Shown here in pieces: positions 18,782-27,306 of a DNA stretch of 64,000 nt. The translations under genes were made by a program, and so were the position numbers. This DNA comes from Comamonas suwonensis. Its GTDB lineage: Bacteria; Pseudomonadota; Gammaproteobacteria; Burkholderiales; Burkholderiaceae_C. The stretch spans positions 248,001-312,000 of the forward strand of contig NZ_JABBCQ020000003.1 of NCBI RefSeq assembly GCF_012844455.2. The letters run 5' to 3'. Under the pieces are notes generated by a model. The model saw only the letters and a list, made by a program, of their open reading frames with translations, made no database searches and was not told the origin of the DNA. The first letter of the stretch is position 1, and the number at the start of each line of letters is the position of its first letter.

Positions 18782-21700
18782 TCAAGACAAACCATCGATT
18801 CTACGAGCCTCAGAGGCTTCGTGCGACGGCTCATCGGTTTTTGAGGGGGTGCCAGACCATTTACGGCGCAGCCACTGCGAAAAATCGTCCAGATAGCAGT
18901 ACACAACCGGCACCACCACCAGCGTCAGCAGCGATGAGGTAATGACCCCGCCAATCACGGCCTGCCCCATGGGCGCGCGCTGCTCGGAGCCTTCGGTCAC
19001 GGCAAAGGCCAGCGGCACCATGCCAAAGATCATGGCCAGCGTGGTCATCAGAATAGGGCGCAGGCGTACTTGCGCAGCCAGCAGCAGGGCTTCGCTGCGA
19101 GGCAGACCGGGCGTGCGCTGGCCTGTGGCCTGGTCGATGTGTGGCTCGCGGGCGCGAATGGCAAAGTCCACCAGCAAAATGGCGTTTTTGGTGACCAGGC
19201 CCATCAGCATCACAACGCCAATGATGGAGAACATGGACAAGGCCGAGCCAAACATCATCAAAGCCAGCACCACGCCAATCAGCGTCAGCGGCAGCGAGGT
19301 CATCAGCGCCAGAGGCTGGAGAAAGCTCTTGAACTGGCTGGCCAGAATCATGTAGATAAAGATGATGGCCAGCACCAGCGCCGAGATGGCGTAGCTGAAG
19401 GATTCCTCCATGTTCTTGGCCGCGCCGCTGAACTGGTAGCTATAGCCGGGCGGCATGGGGATGGTGGCCAGCACCTTTTTGATATCGCTGCTGACCTCGC
19501 CTGTGCTGCGCTGATAGACGTTGGCGTTGATGGCGACTTCGCGGTTCAGGTTGCGGCGGTTGATCTGGCTGGGGCCGGTGCTGCCCACCACGCTGGCGAC
19601 CTGGTTCAGGCGGACGATGCGTGTGCTGCCATCGCTGGCGGACAGGGCAAAGGGCAGGCGCTCCAGATCTTGCGGCGTGGTGCGGGCCTCGGGCGTCAGC
19701 CGCACGTTGACGTCGTAGGTCTGGTCATCGCTGGCGCGCCAGTTGCCCACGGTCTGGCCTGCGACCCAGATTCGCAGGGCACCTGCCATGCTGCCGATCG
19801 ACAGGCCCAGGTCTGCCGCCTGATCGCGGTGAACCTCGATGTTGACCATGGGCTTGTTGGGCTTGAGGCTGGAGTCCAGATCAACCAGACCCGGAATGCT
19901 CTGAATACGCTCTTGCACGATGCGGTTCAGGCGCGCCAGCTCATCCAGATCAGGCCCCATGAGCGAGAACTCCACCTGCTTTTGCCCACCCACGGATTCG
20001 CGCAGGCCCACATGGGTGACCTTGATGCCTGCAATCGCCTGCAACTGCGTGCGCAGCTGGGCCGAGAGTTCATCCACGCTGCGGTTGCGCTGATTGCGGT
20101 CCACCAAGCGCACATAAATGCTGGCGTAGTTCTTGCCATTGGCATTGCCGGTGTTGATGCTGGTCAGTGTGTAGCGCACCTCGGGCAGGGCGCGCAGCAC
20201 GTCGTTGACCTGTTGGGCCTTGGCTTCCGTGGCTTCAATCGACGAGCCTTCGGGCGTGTTGAAACTGACCGAGGTTTCCGAGAAGTCAGCCTTGGGCACA
20301 AATTCGGTACCCAGCAACGGTACCAGCGCGATGCTTGCTATAAAAATGATGAGTGCCAGAAACAGCGTCAGCAGCTTGCGGTGCAACGCCCAGCGCAGGA
20401 TGGATTGGTAAAAGTCCGAGAGTTTGTCGCTGCTGCGCTCCACCCATGCGGTTACCCGCCCCAGGGTTTTGTCGTACAGGCCTTTTTTGCCATGCTCACC
20501 ATGGGCGTGTATGGCCGGATCATGCCAAACGCTGGAAAGCATGGGGTCCAGCGTGAAGCTCACAAACATGGAGATCAGCACGGCAGCCACGATGGTGATG
20601 CCGAACTCATGGAAAAACTGGCCGATGATGCCGCCCATGAAGCCGATGGGCAAGAACACGGCCACGATGGACAGGGTGGTTGCCAGCACGGCCAGGCCGA
20701 TCTCCTGTGTGCCCTCCAGCGCGGCCTGATAGGCGCTTTTGCCCATTTGCACATGGCGCACGATGTTCTCTCGCACCACGATGGCATCGTCAATCAGCAG
20801 ACCCACGCACAGCGACAGCGCCATCAGCGTGACCATGTTGATGGAGAAACCAAACCAGTACATGAACAAAAAAGTGCCGATCAGCGCAATCGGCAGCGTC
20901 AGCCCCGTAATCACGGTGGAGCGCCACGAATTCAGGAAGAGGAACACGATCAGCACCGTGAGCCCGGCGCCTTCGATCAGCGTCTGGCGCACGTTGTCCA
21001 CCCCCACGCGTATGGCGCGTGAGTTATCGGCAATGGCCTGCAGACGCACGCCTGGCGGCAGCTCGGGGCCCATGGCCTTGATGGCGGCGTTCAGGCCGTC
21101 CACCACTTCAATGGTGTTTTCGTCCTGGGCTTTTTGCACAGACATCAGCAGGGTGCGGCTGCCGTTGTAAAGCGCCAGCGTCTGCAGCTCTTGCGCATCG
21201 TCTTGCACACGTGCCAGTTGCTCTACGCGAATCGGCGCGCCGTTACGCTGGGCGACGATGATGCGGGCAAAATCCTCAGGCCGCTGTATGCGGGCGTCGA
21301 TCTGCACCACGCGCTCCTGCGTTTGAGAGCGGATGGCGCCCACGGGCAGGTCTTGATTTCCGGCCCTCACGGCCTGCGCGACCTGATCGGGCGTGATGGA
21401 GTAGGCCTCCAGCGCCTGGGGGTCCAGATAGATATTGATCTCGCGCTGGGTGGCACCCACCATGTTCACGGCACCCACGCCGCGCACGTTTTCAAGACGC
21501 TTTTTCAGCACCTGATCGGCCCAGCTGGTCAGGGCAATGGCATCGGGCGGTGTCACGCTCTGGCCGCCCGGCGCAGTTGCGCCATTCAGCGCATGGGGGT
21601 CTGGCAGCACGGCCAGTGACCATACGGCGGTGCTGGCCGGGTCAAAGCGAATGACGCGGGGCTCTTTCACCTCATCGCGTAGCGTGGGGCGCACGGCCGC

Positions 21701-22036
21701 CACCTTCTCGCGAACATCATCGGCCGCGCGGCGGCCGTCGATATGCAGCTGAAATTCGATGATGACGACACTGGTGCCCTCGTAACTGCGCGACGTGAGG
21801 GTGTTGATGCCGGCAACCGAGTTGACGCTTTCCTCAATTTTCTTGGTGACTTCGCTCTCCACAATCTCAGGCGAGGCACCGGGGTACGCCACCGTCACCA
21901 CGACTACCGGAAACTCAATATTCGGGAACTGGTCAACCTTGAGCCGCTGGTAAGAGAACACGCCCAGCACCACAAAGGCCAGCATGAGCATGGTGGCCAG
22001 CACCGGGTTTTTGAGACTGATACGCGTGAACCACAT
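18782..22036 (-). CDS. RND efflux pump inner-membrane transporter (HAE1/AcrB family)
   Basis: A 1084-residue resistance-nodulation-division transporter. It begins [20 protein letters not shown], and carries the proton-relay aspartates in [13 protein letters not shown] (TM4), the conserved lysine in [17 protein letters not shown] (TM10), and two large periplasmic loops. It exports drugs or other amphiphiles using proton motive force as a trimer. It follows the adaptor gene directly, with the adaptor stop abutting its start codon, so the pair is translationally linked. Confidence 0.95.
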   Translation of the reverse strand: MWFTRISLKNPVLATMLMLAFVVLGVFSYQRLKVDQFPNIEFPVVVVTVAYPGASPEIVESEVTKKIEESVNSVAGINTLTSRSYEGTSVVIIEFQLHIDGRRAADDVREKVAAVRPTLRDEVKEPRVIRFDPASTAVWSLAVLPDPHALNGATAPGGQSVTPPDAIALTSWADQVLKKRLENVRGVGAVNMVGATQREINIYLDPQALEAYSITPDQVAQAVRAGNQDLPVGAIRSQTQERVVQIDARIQRPEDFARIIVAQRNGAPIRVEQLARVQDDAQELQTLALYNGSRTLLMSVQKAQDENTIEVVDGLNAAIKAMGPELPPGVRLQAIADNSRAIRVGVDNVRQTLIEGAGLTVLIVFLFLNSWRSTVITGLTLPIALIGTFLFMYWFGFSINMVTLMALSLCVGLLIDDAIVVRENIVRHVQMGKSAYQAALEGTQEIGLAVLATTLSIVAVFLPIGFMGGIIGQFFHEFGITIVAAVLISMFVSFTLDPMLSSVWHDPAIHAHGEHGKKGLYDKTLGRVTAWVERSSDKLSDFYQSILRWALHRKLLTLFLALIIFIASIALVPLLGTEFVPKADFSETSVSFNTPEGSSIEATEAKAQQVNDVLRALPEVRYTLTSINTGNANGKNYASIYVRLVDRNQRNRSVDELSAQLRTQLQAIAGIKVTHVGLRESVGGQKQVEFSLMGPDLDELARLNRIVQERIQSIPGLVDLDSSLKPNKPMVNIEVHRDQAADLGLSIGSMAGALRIWVAGQTVGNWRASDDQTYDVNVRLTPEARTTPQDLERLPFALSASDGSTRIVRLNQVASVVGSTGPSQINRRNLNREVAINANVYQRSTGEVSSDIKKVLATIPMPPGYSYQFSGAAKNMEESFSYAISALVLAIIFIYMILASQFKSFLQPLALMTSLPLTLIGVVLALMMFGSALSMFSIIGVVMLMGLVTKNAILLVDFAIRAREPHIDQATGQRTPGLPRSEALLLAAQVRLRPILMTTLAMIFGMVPLAFAVTEGSEQRAPMGQAVIGGVITSSLLTLVVVPVVYCYLDDFSQWLRRKWSGTPSKTDEPSHEASEARRIDGLS

Positions 22037-23317
22037 TTACAGGCCCTCGGCTTTGGGGGCGGTGGCGTCGGTTGAGGGGGCTGCGTCGGACTTGGCCGAC
22101 TGGACCTCTACCAGCGTGCCTTCGCGCAGTCCACCGGCTGTGCCAGCCAGAATCTGCTCGTCCGCATTCAAGCCCTTGAGCACCTGCACCCAGGTCGCTC
22201 CTTCAAAAGAAGTACGGCGGCCCAGTTCTACGGTTTTGTGAATCACACGCAGATCGGTGCGCCCCTCTTGTGATGCTGCTTGGTCTGGTGATACGGAGGC
22301 CACCGCAGGCTTGCTGCTTTGCAGCACCTGCACATAGGGCAGGGGTTTGTCGGTGCGCACAGCGTTCAAAGGCACGGCCAGCTGGCTGGCATTGCCGGTG
22401 ATGATGTGGCCTTGCAAAAACAGGCCGGGGCGCAAATGTGGTGAACGCAAGTCGCTATCTTTTTTATTGTCAGCACCTAGCACCTTCAGGTACACCGCCA
22501 CGGTGCGCGAGCCGGTCTGGGCACTGGGGCTGATGCGCGCAATCTGTGCACTGATGGGCGCCATGTCCTGAGCCGCGCCGGGCACTTGCAGTTCGGCGCT
22601 CTGGCCGACCTGCACCTGTATTGAATCTGCTGGGGCCAACTGGGTCACGATTTCCAGCTGCTCGGTATCTACAACCTCCACAATGCGGGCTTCAATGCCC
22701 ACACGCTCGCCATTTTGCACAAAACGCTGGGCAATCTGGCCGTTTATGGGGCTGGTGATGACGGCATCAGTGACTGCCTTGCGGGCTGCATCGGCAGCGG
22801 CCTGGGCCGCAGCCAAGTTGGCGCGGGCCGAATCGAGATTGGCTTGAGACGTCACCAGCGCCGTGGTGGAAATAAAGCCTTTTTGCACCAGAGCTACATT
22901 GTTGTCATGGTTGCGCTGGGCAATGGACAGTTGCGCCCTGGAGGCATCAGCCTGCTGCTGCGCCTGGCGCAGGCGGGCCTCGGCCTCGGTGGCATCAATG
23001 CGGGCCAGTGGCTGGCCTTTCTTGACGGTATCACCCTCACGCACGGTCAAACCGCGCAGTTCGCCAGCCACATAAGCCTTCACCACCGCAGAATTCACGG
23101 CCTGCACCGCGCCGTTGATGGGCACGGTCAGTGCAAGCTGGCGGGGCTTTACCCTCAGCACTTCCTGAGCGGCGATCTGAATCGGCAGCTCCTGCGGAGT
23201 CGCGCTGGTCTGAAGCGCCTGTTTTTTGTGCTGTTGATTGACGGCAACGCGCCAGCCAGAGACGGCCAGCAGGCCAATAACGACCAGGCTCACGGCCCAG
23301 CGCCCTGAACGCTTCAT
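22037..23317 (-). CDS. RND efflux periplasmic adaptor (membrane fusion protein)
   Basis: A 426-residue adaptor with one N-terminal membrane anchor (WAVSLVVIGLLAVSGW), a biotinyl-lipoyl-like half (VAGELRGLTVREGDTVKKGQPLARIDATEAEARL), an alpha-helical hairpin rich in Ala/Gln, and the second lipoyl half ITSPINGQIAQRFVQNGERVG. It bridges the RND pump and the TolC-type duct. It is the first gene of the run and its promoter must lie in 23,318-23,533, back-to-back with the stranded msrA promoter. Confidence 0.93.
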   Translation of the reverse strand: MKRSGRWAVSLVVIGLLAVSGWRVAVNQQHKKQALQTSATPQELPIQIAAQEVLRVKPRQLALTVPINGAVQAVNSAVVKAYVAGELRGLTVREGDTVKKGQPLARIDATEAEARLRQAQQQADASRAQLSIAQRNHDNNVALVQKGFISTTALVTSQANLDSARANLAAAQAAADAARKAVTDAVITSPINGQIAQRFVQNGERVGIEARIVEVVDTEQLEIVTQLAPADSIQVQVGQSAELQVPGAAQDMAPISAQIARISPSAQTGSRTVAVYLKVLGADNKKDSDLRSPHLRPGLFLQGHIITGNASQLAVPLNAVRTDKPLPYVQVLQSSKPAVASVSPDQAASQEGRTDLRVIHKTVELGRRTSFEGATWVQVLKGLNADEQILAGTAGGLREGTLVEVQSAKSDAAPSTDATAPKAEGL

Positions 23318-23533
23318 GGTGTGCTTCCCTCAGAGGCAAAATTTTGTTGTGATTTGAGGTGGGGGAGAACTGTCAGTTGCATCCTATGATCGGGACGCAG
23401 CCCTTTTATTGCAGAGCAGCAAGCAGTGCAGTTGGCGCTATGAAGCATAACGGTGCTGCAATCGCTGTCATTGGTAAAAATGGGTAGTTGATTTGAGCTA
23501 CGCTTGCCGGGTCTTAGCAAAAAGGAAAGTGTG

Positions 23534-23584
23534 ATGGCTGCGGAAACCATTTACCTGGGCGGTGGCTGCTTCTGGTGCCTATAA
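23534..23584 (+). pseudogene. msrA: Stranded 5' end of msrA, left of the inserted element
   Basis: The native start of msrA, with AAGGAAAG upstream, encodes MAAETIYLGGGCFWC and then runs into the element, giving Leu and a stop (TAA 23,582-23,584). Only the first 15 codons belong to msrA. The catalytic Cys codon is the first TGC of the GCFWC motif. The rest of the gene is at 30,783-31,274, about 7.2 kb away. Confidence 0.95.
23558..23578 (+). repeat. attL-side direct repeat of the msrA-inserted element
   Basis: A 21-bp sequence coding GGGCFWC ends in TTCTGGTGC. It recurs at 30,762-30,782 with three C-to-T differences, all at third codon positions. Identity at the very edge is TGGTGC (23,573-23,578 and 30,777-30,782), the probable crossover core. 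Confidence 0.9.
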
Positions 23585-23639
23585 ACCTAGTTATGTAGTT
23601 TTATTGCAACAAAACAAAGATAAGTCATTGATCTATAAG

Positions 23640-23663
23640 GAGCCAATTTATTGGCTCTTTTTT
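23640..23663 (+). terminator. Terminator just inside the left end of the element
   Basis: A perfect 7-bp stem GAGCCAA/TTGGCTC with loop TTTA is followed by six T. It points rightward and lies 56 bases after the stop of the truncated msrA frame, so it would end transcripts entering from the native msrA promoter. In the reverse direction there is no T run. Confidence 0.8.
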
Positions 23664-23676
23664 ATTGGTTGTTTAA

Positions 23677-23868
23677 TTGGTGAATTTTTCACTATGCATG
23701 TCCCCGTGGCTGGTGCCGGTCCCCAAGGACCCCACGAGTTGGAAGGACCCAGACGAGCTGGTCCAGAACAACCAGATAGATCCCTCACCCTATCGGGAAA
23801 AACGGCTCTATGACCGTTTAAATCGCTTCTATGGGGTGGTTTTAAATGGGCCTGCTTTATTTCTGTGA
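23677..23868 (+). CDS. Small ORF in a GC-rich patch of the element (uncertain)
   Basis: A 63-codon frame whose product contains PVPKDPTSWKDPDELVQNNQ followed by a basic, aromatic-rich tail (YREKRLYDRLNRFYGVVLNG). The surrounding 23,700-23,850 is markedly richer in G and C than the rest of the element. No clear Shine-Dalgarno is present and I do not recognise the family. The amino acid pattern looks protein-like, but the same DNA can form hairpins (GGTCCccaaGGACC), so a structured RNA or a transfer-related site is an alternative. Confidence 0.3.
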   Translation: MVNFSLCMSPWLVPVPKDPTSWKDPDELVQNNQIDPSPYREKRLYDRLNRFYGVVLNGPALFL

Positions 23869-23897
23869 ATGATCCATTCATAGAAATGAAGTAGGAA

Positions 23898-25502
23898 TCA
23901 AACTCTCAATTTCATAGAGCTATTGCTATTTTTAAACCTATTGGCATTTTGGTTTATAAGCTCTGCTTCAATTGCTTGCTCTTGTTTCGCTTTTAAAGTT
24001 TCGATCTGCTGTTCTAGTTCAGCAATTTTTTGTTTAAGTTCAAAAATTTTCTTAATATCGGATTCTTTGTAAATACTCAAACTGCCGATTTGTAATTCGA
24101 GACTTAATTTTGAAAATAAGACTTGATTGATCTGAACCGTCAACAATGAAGCATTTGAGTTTGTAGCTACTTGGCTAAAAGCAGATATTGAAGGTTTGGA
24201 ACTTTCAGACTTGGATTCTTTGTTGTCGCTATTTTTAATTATTATAGGATCAGTAGGTTTGTTTTTAACCTGTTCTTTATTATCCTGTTTAACCTGAGCT
24301 TCATCATTTTTTAAGGAAACCTTTTCTTCTTTGATTCTTTTCTCTGTGTTAATTTTTACATAGTCAGGTTGTTCTTCTGCTGATTGTGGCTGTTTAGGTT
24401 GTTGCTTAACCTGACTATCATTAGAATTTTTATTCTTAATATTTTTTACAGTCTTGGACTGTTTACTCTTGGGTAAATATTTTCTACCAGTATTCTTCTT
24501 GATTTTTTTGACACCTGAACCTTTTAATTTTTCATTGAAACCCTTCTGAATTTCTTTGTGCTTGTTCAACTTCTCAATCTTTGAAGTTCTTTCCTCATTT
24601 GATAACTGCTTCAATGAATCATTTTTCTCCATTGCTACATTATTCTTGTGCTCTGTTCTTAATTCATTAAAATCTACATTTTTCTTAAACATAGGACCAT
24701 CAAGGCGAATAGCTTTTTCTGATCCTTCTGGGATAAATGAAATATAGTTATATCTTGTTTTATCTTCTTCTTTGTCCAGAAATTTGACTTCACCATGTTG
24801 CTGTAAAATTTCAATTAATTCTTCTCTTGAATTGATTTTATTATCAAGAATTTGACTGGTTAGAAATTTTTGAATTTCATTCTTTTTGGGCTTAACAACC
24901 TCTTTAAATCTTTTGGCTGTTTCGCTTGGATTCTGTATGCCTTTCAATTCCATATCAGTATGAGAAATTGAAAATGGATTTCTAACTACTCTGTCAAAAC
25001 CAAATTTGTCATTCAGTAGATCAACATAGCAATCTCTCATATCCTTGTTAAGCTCACCAGGTGGAAACGGATTAAATGCCTTACCTGTTGTTAATTCCAT
25101 TTTTAAGAAGGCGCAATTTAATTCAATGTTTCCTTTGTCAGTGTGAATATTCCAGAAGTCGGAAAAATTTTCATCGTTCTTCATTCCAGGGAACCAAGTT
25201 TCACGAAAATCTTTAATAATTTCTTTCATTGCTGGGATCAATTTTTCTTGATCATAGGAACCGTCTGGATTCTTAAATTCAGAGAATTCATTATCACGAA
25301 AAGAAATTGTTAAAGAAGAATGGGTGTTCTCTATTCCTGATTCTTTGGCTAATTTTTCGAGTTTCTCAATGCGATCTCTATCCCCAAAGACTGGGATAGG
25401 TTTAAATTTTCTAATGGTGTTGGTGTGATCCTTATCAGATTCAAAATAATTTACAGCACTCATTATTGATTTAGATTTGTTGTTGAAACTCATTACAGCC
25501 AT
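23898..25502 (-). CDS. mobA: Mobilisation relaxase with HEN signature (MOB-P/HEN type)
   Basis: A relaxase of 534 residues if it starts at ATG 25,502, which I prefer: AGAAGG lies 8 bases upstream and 13 bases separate it from the mobC stop. An in-frame upstream start would overlap mobC. From this start the N-terminal tyrosine is Y19 (AVNYFESDKDH), and the third motif reads FWNIHTDKGNIELN, giving H120-x6-E127-x-N129. That H-E-N spacing is the one described for ColE1 MbeA instead of the usual three histidines. The long C-terminal half is Lys/Gln-rich with a predicted coiled coil (about residues 465-510). It nicks oriT and stays attached to the transferred strand. Confidence 0.88.
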   Translation of the reverse strand: MAVMSFNNKSKSIMSAVNYFESDKDHTNTIRKFKPIPVFGDRDRIEKLEKLAKESGIENTHSSLTISFRDNEFSEFKNPDGSYDQEKLIPAMKEIIKDFRETWFPGMKNDENFSDFWNIHTDKGNIELNCAFLKMELTTGKAFNPFPPGELNKDMRDCYVDLLNDKFGFDRVVRNPFSISHTDMELKGIQNPSETAKRFKEVVKPKKNEIQKFLTSQILDNKINSREELIEILQQHGEVKFLDKEEDKTRYNYISFIPEGSEKAIRLDGPMFKKNVDFNELRTEHKNNVAMEKNDSLKQLSNEERTSKIEKLNKHKEIQKGFNEKLKGSGVKKIKKNTGRKYLPKSKQSKTVKNIKNKNSNDSQVKQQPKQPQSAEEQPDYVKINTEKRIKEEKVSLKNDEAQVKQDNKEQVKNKPTDPIIIKNSDNKESKSESSKPSISAFSQVATNSNASLLTVQINQVLFSKLSLELQIGSLSIYKESDIKKIFELKQKIAELEQQIETLKAKQEQAIEAELINQNANRFKNSNSSMKLRV

Positions 25503-25515
25503 AAAAAACACCTTC

Positions 25516-25956
25516 TTATTTTTTATGACTTTCTGTTTGAGATTCAATTAAACCTTTAATCGCTTTCATGTCGCCAATAAATAGATCCAGTTGATTGGAG
25601 ATAAAAACTTTGTCTTCTTTGGTGATAAATTTATTTGAATTTATTTTTTTGGCTAACTGGTTGGCATTGGTGCCGATTCTATTTAGCTCGGTCAAAAATG
25701 GTTGCTGTAAGATTTTGAAGTTAAATCGTTCACTCAAAAAATTATCAATTCTTTCTTCTGTCCCGTCAAAAATACAATGTCTGACATAAGAAGACATTGA
25801 ATTGAAGCCAGCTTGACCATATTTATTTTCAATTAATTCCTTCTCGTATGGACTTAATTTAATATCTAAACTGTAAGTTCTTTTGTAAGTGTGATCGTCG
25901 TTAGTTCTACCTGACTTTATTTTTGGCTGAACCTTGTTCTTATTTTTAACTTCCAT
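25516..25956 (-). CDS. mobC: MobC-like relaxosome accessory protein
   Basis: A 146-residue basic protein. The N-terminal half has a ribbon-helix-helix look (RTYSLDIKLSPYEKELIENK...MSSYVRHCIF) and the C-terminal half carries the MobC hallmark FLTELNRIGTNANQLAKKIN. MobC proteins bind near oriT and help the relaxase open DNA. It is transcribed away from the repeat-rich region at 25,957-26,477 and is directly upstream of the relaxase gene, consistent with a mobCA operon starting at oriT. Confidence 0.87.
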   Translation of the reverse strand: MEVKNKNKVQPKIKSGRTNDDHTYKRTYSLDIKLSPYEKELIENKYGQAGFNSMSSYVRHCIFDGTEERIDNFLSERFNFKILQQPFLTELNRIGTNANQLAKKINSNKFITKEDKVFISNQLDLFIGDMKAIKGLIESQTESHKK

Positions 25957-26176
25957 AATTTGCCTCCGATTTAATCTCTTCTTCTTTTATTAATTCCTTA
26001 AAAGGGGACTGGGGGAACCCCAGAAAAGTCTAACTGAAAGGGAAAAATAATTGAAAATTATTTTAGCCCGTATCAGCTAGTAGCCTTGCTTGAATTAAAT
26101 TTTTATCCTTGGTTTAATCATAGGGTTTTATTTTTGATTGTAAATAGCCCTTAAAAAAGTCGATAGCTGATTTGAG

Positions 26177-26339
26177 AAGACAGACAATTCAAAAACAAAG
26201 AGGGTTTAATTTAAAAAAATGGTTGTTAATCCGATTGAGGAAGACAGGTTTTTAGAGTGGTCTGATTTAATCCGTTTTTATAGTCGAAGACAAAAGACCA
26301 GTCTGATTGAATCCGATTTGTTTTTGAATTGTCTGTCTT
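26177..26339. repeat. 23-bp perfect inverted repeat
   Basis: The arm at 26,177-26,199 (begins AAGACAGACAATTC) is the exact reverse complement of 26,317-26,339 (ends GAATTGTCTGTCTT). A 117-bp centre separates them. Mismatch begins immediately outside both arms, so the repeat is sharply bounded. Confidence 0.95.
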
Positions 26340-26411
26340 ATTTAATCCGATTGATTTTTAGATAAGTTGAAAGGTGTCGAAGACACAAGACCCGTCCGAT
26401 TAAATCCGATT
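26283..26411 (+). repeat. 36-bp direct repeats with AATCCGATT motifs
   Basis: Units at 26,283-26,318 and 26,376-26,411 match at 32 of 36 bases (GTCGAAGACaAAAGACC... type). Shorter copies of the terminal TTAATCCGATT motif occur near 26,226 and 26,341, and a variant at 26,264. The right arm of the inverted repeat overlaps the end of the first unit. Confidence 0.85.
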
Positions 26412-26477
26412 CGATAGCCTTGACCTCTTGCCTACTTATTTTGAGTTGCTACCATAAATTTATATAAAGGAGAATTT

Positions 26478-26840
26478 ATGGAAAATTTAGAACAAGAGAA
26501 AATTAGCAAGGTTAAAAGTAAATTTGAAAAAGAGCACACAAAGATTTCAGTATTTTTGAGATTTGATCAGATTGAATATTTGAACAGAGAACATGTAGAG
26601 CCTAATGGTTCAAATATGTCTTTGGTAGTAAGAAATGCCGTTGATATTTTTATTGAAAAAGAAAAGAAGCAGAAACTGACCATTTTAAAAAAAGTGCTCG
26701 GTGAAGAGGTTTATGAAAAATTGCTTCGACTTTCTAATAATTATGGAAAAGAGATTGAAGCAACTATGATTGACCTAGTTGAATTAAACTGCCAGCCAGA
26801 AGCAAAACAAGAAGAAGTGATTGACGATCAATGGAAGTAA
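26478..26840 (+). CDS. Small ribbon-helix-helix-type protein of the element
   Basis: A 120-residue acidic/basic protein preceded by AAAGGAGAA. Residues 23-60 (ISVFLRFDQIEYLN, then SNMSLVVRNAVDIFIEKEKK) fit a strand-helix-helix DNA-binding fold; the rest is helical. It reads away from the repeat region, divergent from mobC, so it could bind those repeats as a relaxosome, copy-control or partition-type protein. I do not recognise a named family. It is followed by a terminator. Confidence 0.65.
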   Translation: MENLEQEKISKVKSKFEKEHTKISVFLRFDQIEYLNREHVEPNGSNMSLVVRNAVDIFIEKEKKQKLTILKKVLGEEVYEKLLRLSNNYGKEIEATMIDLVELNCQPEAKQEEVIDDQWK

Positions 26841-26901
26841 GTTTCAACAGTTTGATCACGGTAGTGAATTGGACTGGCTCGCCCAGGTCCTTCTAAAACA
26901 A

Positions 26902-26926
26902 AAAAGCCACTCATTGAGTGGCTTTT
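26902..26926 (+). terminator. Terminator after the RHH gene
   Basis: A perfect 11-bp stem AAAAGCCACTC / GAGTGGCTTTT with a 3-base loop, 62 bases past the stop. Confidence 0.85.
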
Positions 26927-27082
26927 GTATTTGGACTGTGAAAAATTTTCGTCGCAGGGAAATTATTTTTAATTCTAGGTTGATAGTGTTTAATATATCT
27001 TCATTGATTGGTATGTATTTAATGGAAGAATGATTGTATTTATCCTGCATCTGTCAAACATTCTTTATCAAACATACAAAAA

Positions 27083-27231
27083 GGGCTTCCATGACCAATC
27101 GTGAAGTCTTTTAAATCAATGCCTGTGGGGCTTCCGTGAAATTTATAGGGGCTTCCATGAGGGGCTTCACCGATCATTCGTGAAGTCTTTTAAATCAATA
27201 TCGTTGGGGCTTCCTTGAAGGGCTTCCCTGA
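27083..27231 (+). repeat. Two tandem ~79-bp units with six GGGGCTTCC boxes (iteron-like)
   Basis: Six copies of (G)GGGCTTCCnTGA or close variants start at 27,083, 27,127, 27,148, 27,161, 27,206 and 27,220. A 22-bp sequence beginning TCGTGAAGTCTTTTAAATC is repeated exactly at 27,099-27,120 and 27,178-27,199. The period is 79 bp, so the block is two diverged copies of one unit, as in iteron origins. The winged-helix gene lies immediately to the right. Confidence 0.85.
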
Positions 27232-27280
27232 GTTTTTTGGAGCTTGACTTGTGATTGCTTCATTTCTATGAGGTCGTAAA

Positions 27281-27306
27281 AAATCCCCTTTCGGGGATTA
27301 TTTTTT
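27281..27306. terminator. Bidirectional terminator at the end of the winged-helix gene
   Basis: The stem AATCCCC/GGGGATT is flanked by A-run and T-run on either side. It overlaps the last codons of the minus-strand gene that ends at 27,298. Confidence 0.75.

Larger units (their letters stand above)
25957..26477. other. Non-coding, repeat-rich region between mobC and the RHH gene (oriT/oriV candidate)
   Basis: About 520 bases with no credible gene. It holds a short GC-rich palindrome (CTGGGGgaaCCCCAG near 26,010-26,025) close to mobC, a 23-bp perfect inverted repeat, a 36-bp direct repeat and five copies of an AATCCG-containing motif. Divergent mob and RHH genes flank it, so the mobCA promoter and the transfer or replication origin are expected here. 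Confidence 0.6.
26841..27297. other. Gene-free stretch with terminator and iteron-like repeats
   Basis: About 450 bases. From left to right: a terminator (26,902-26,926), AT-rich DNA, a tandem repeat block (27,083-27,231), a short match to the left-end region (CTTCATTTCTATGA at 27,259-27,270, inverted relative to 23,875-23,890), and a second terminator at the end. No convincing gene. Confidence 0.6.

Noticed and set aside
19070..21022. 650-codon plus-strand open frame, rich in Gln/His
   Set aside because: Antisense to the RND pump gene, with low-complexity composition typical of shadow frames.
26821..27033. 70-codon plus-strand frame after the RHH gene
   Set aside because: It runs through the terminator hairpin and overlaps the stop of the RHH gene.
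26177..27231. CRISPR array in the element
   Set aside because: Repeats are few, of unequal spacing and partly inverted; no cas genes nearby. They fit origin-type repeats better.
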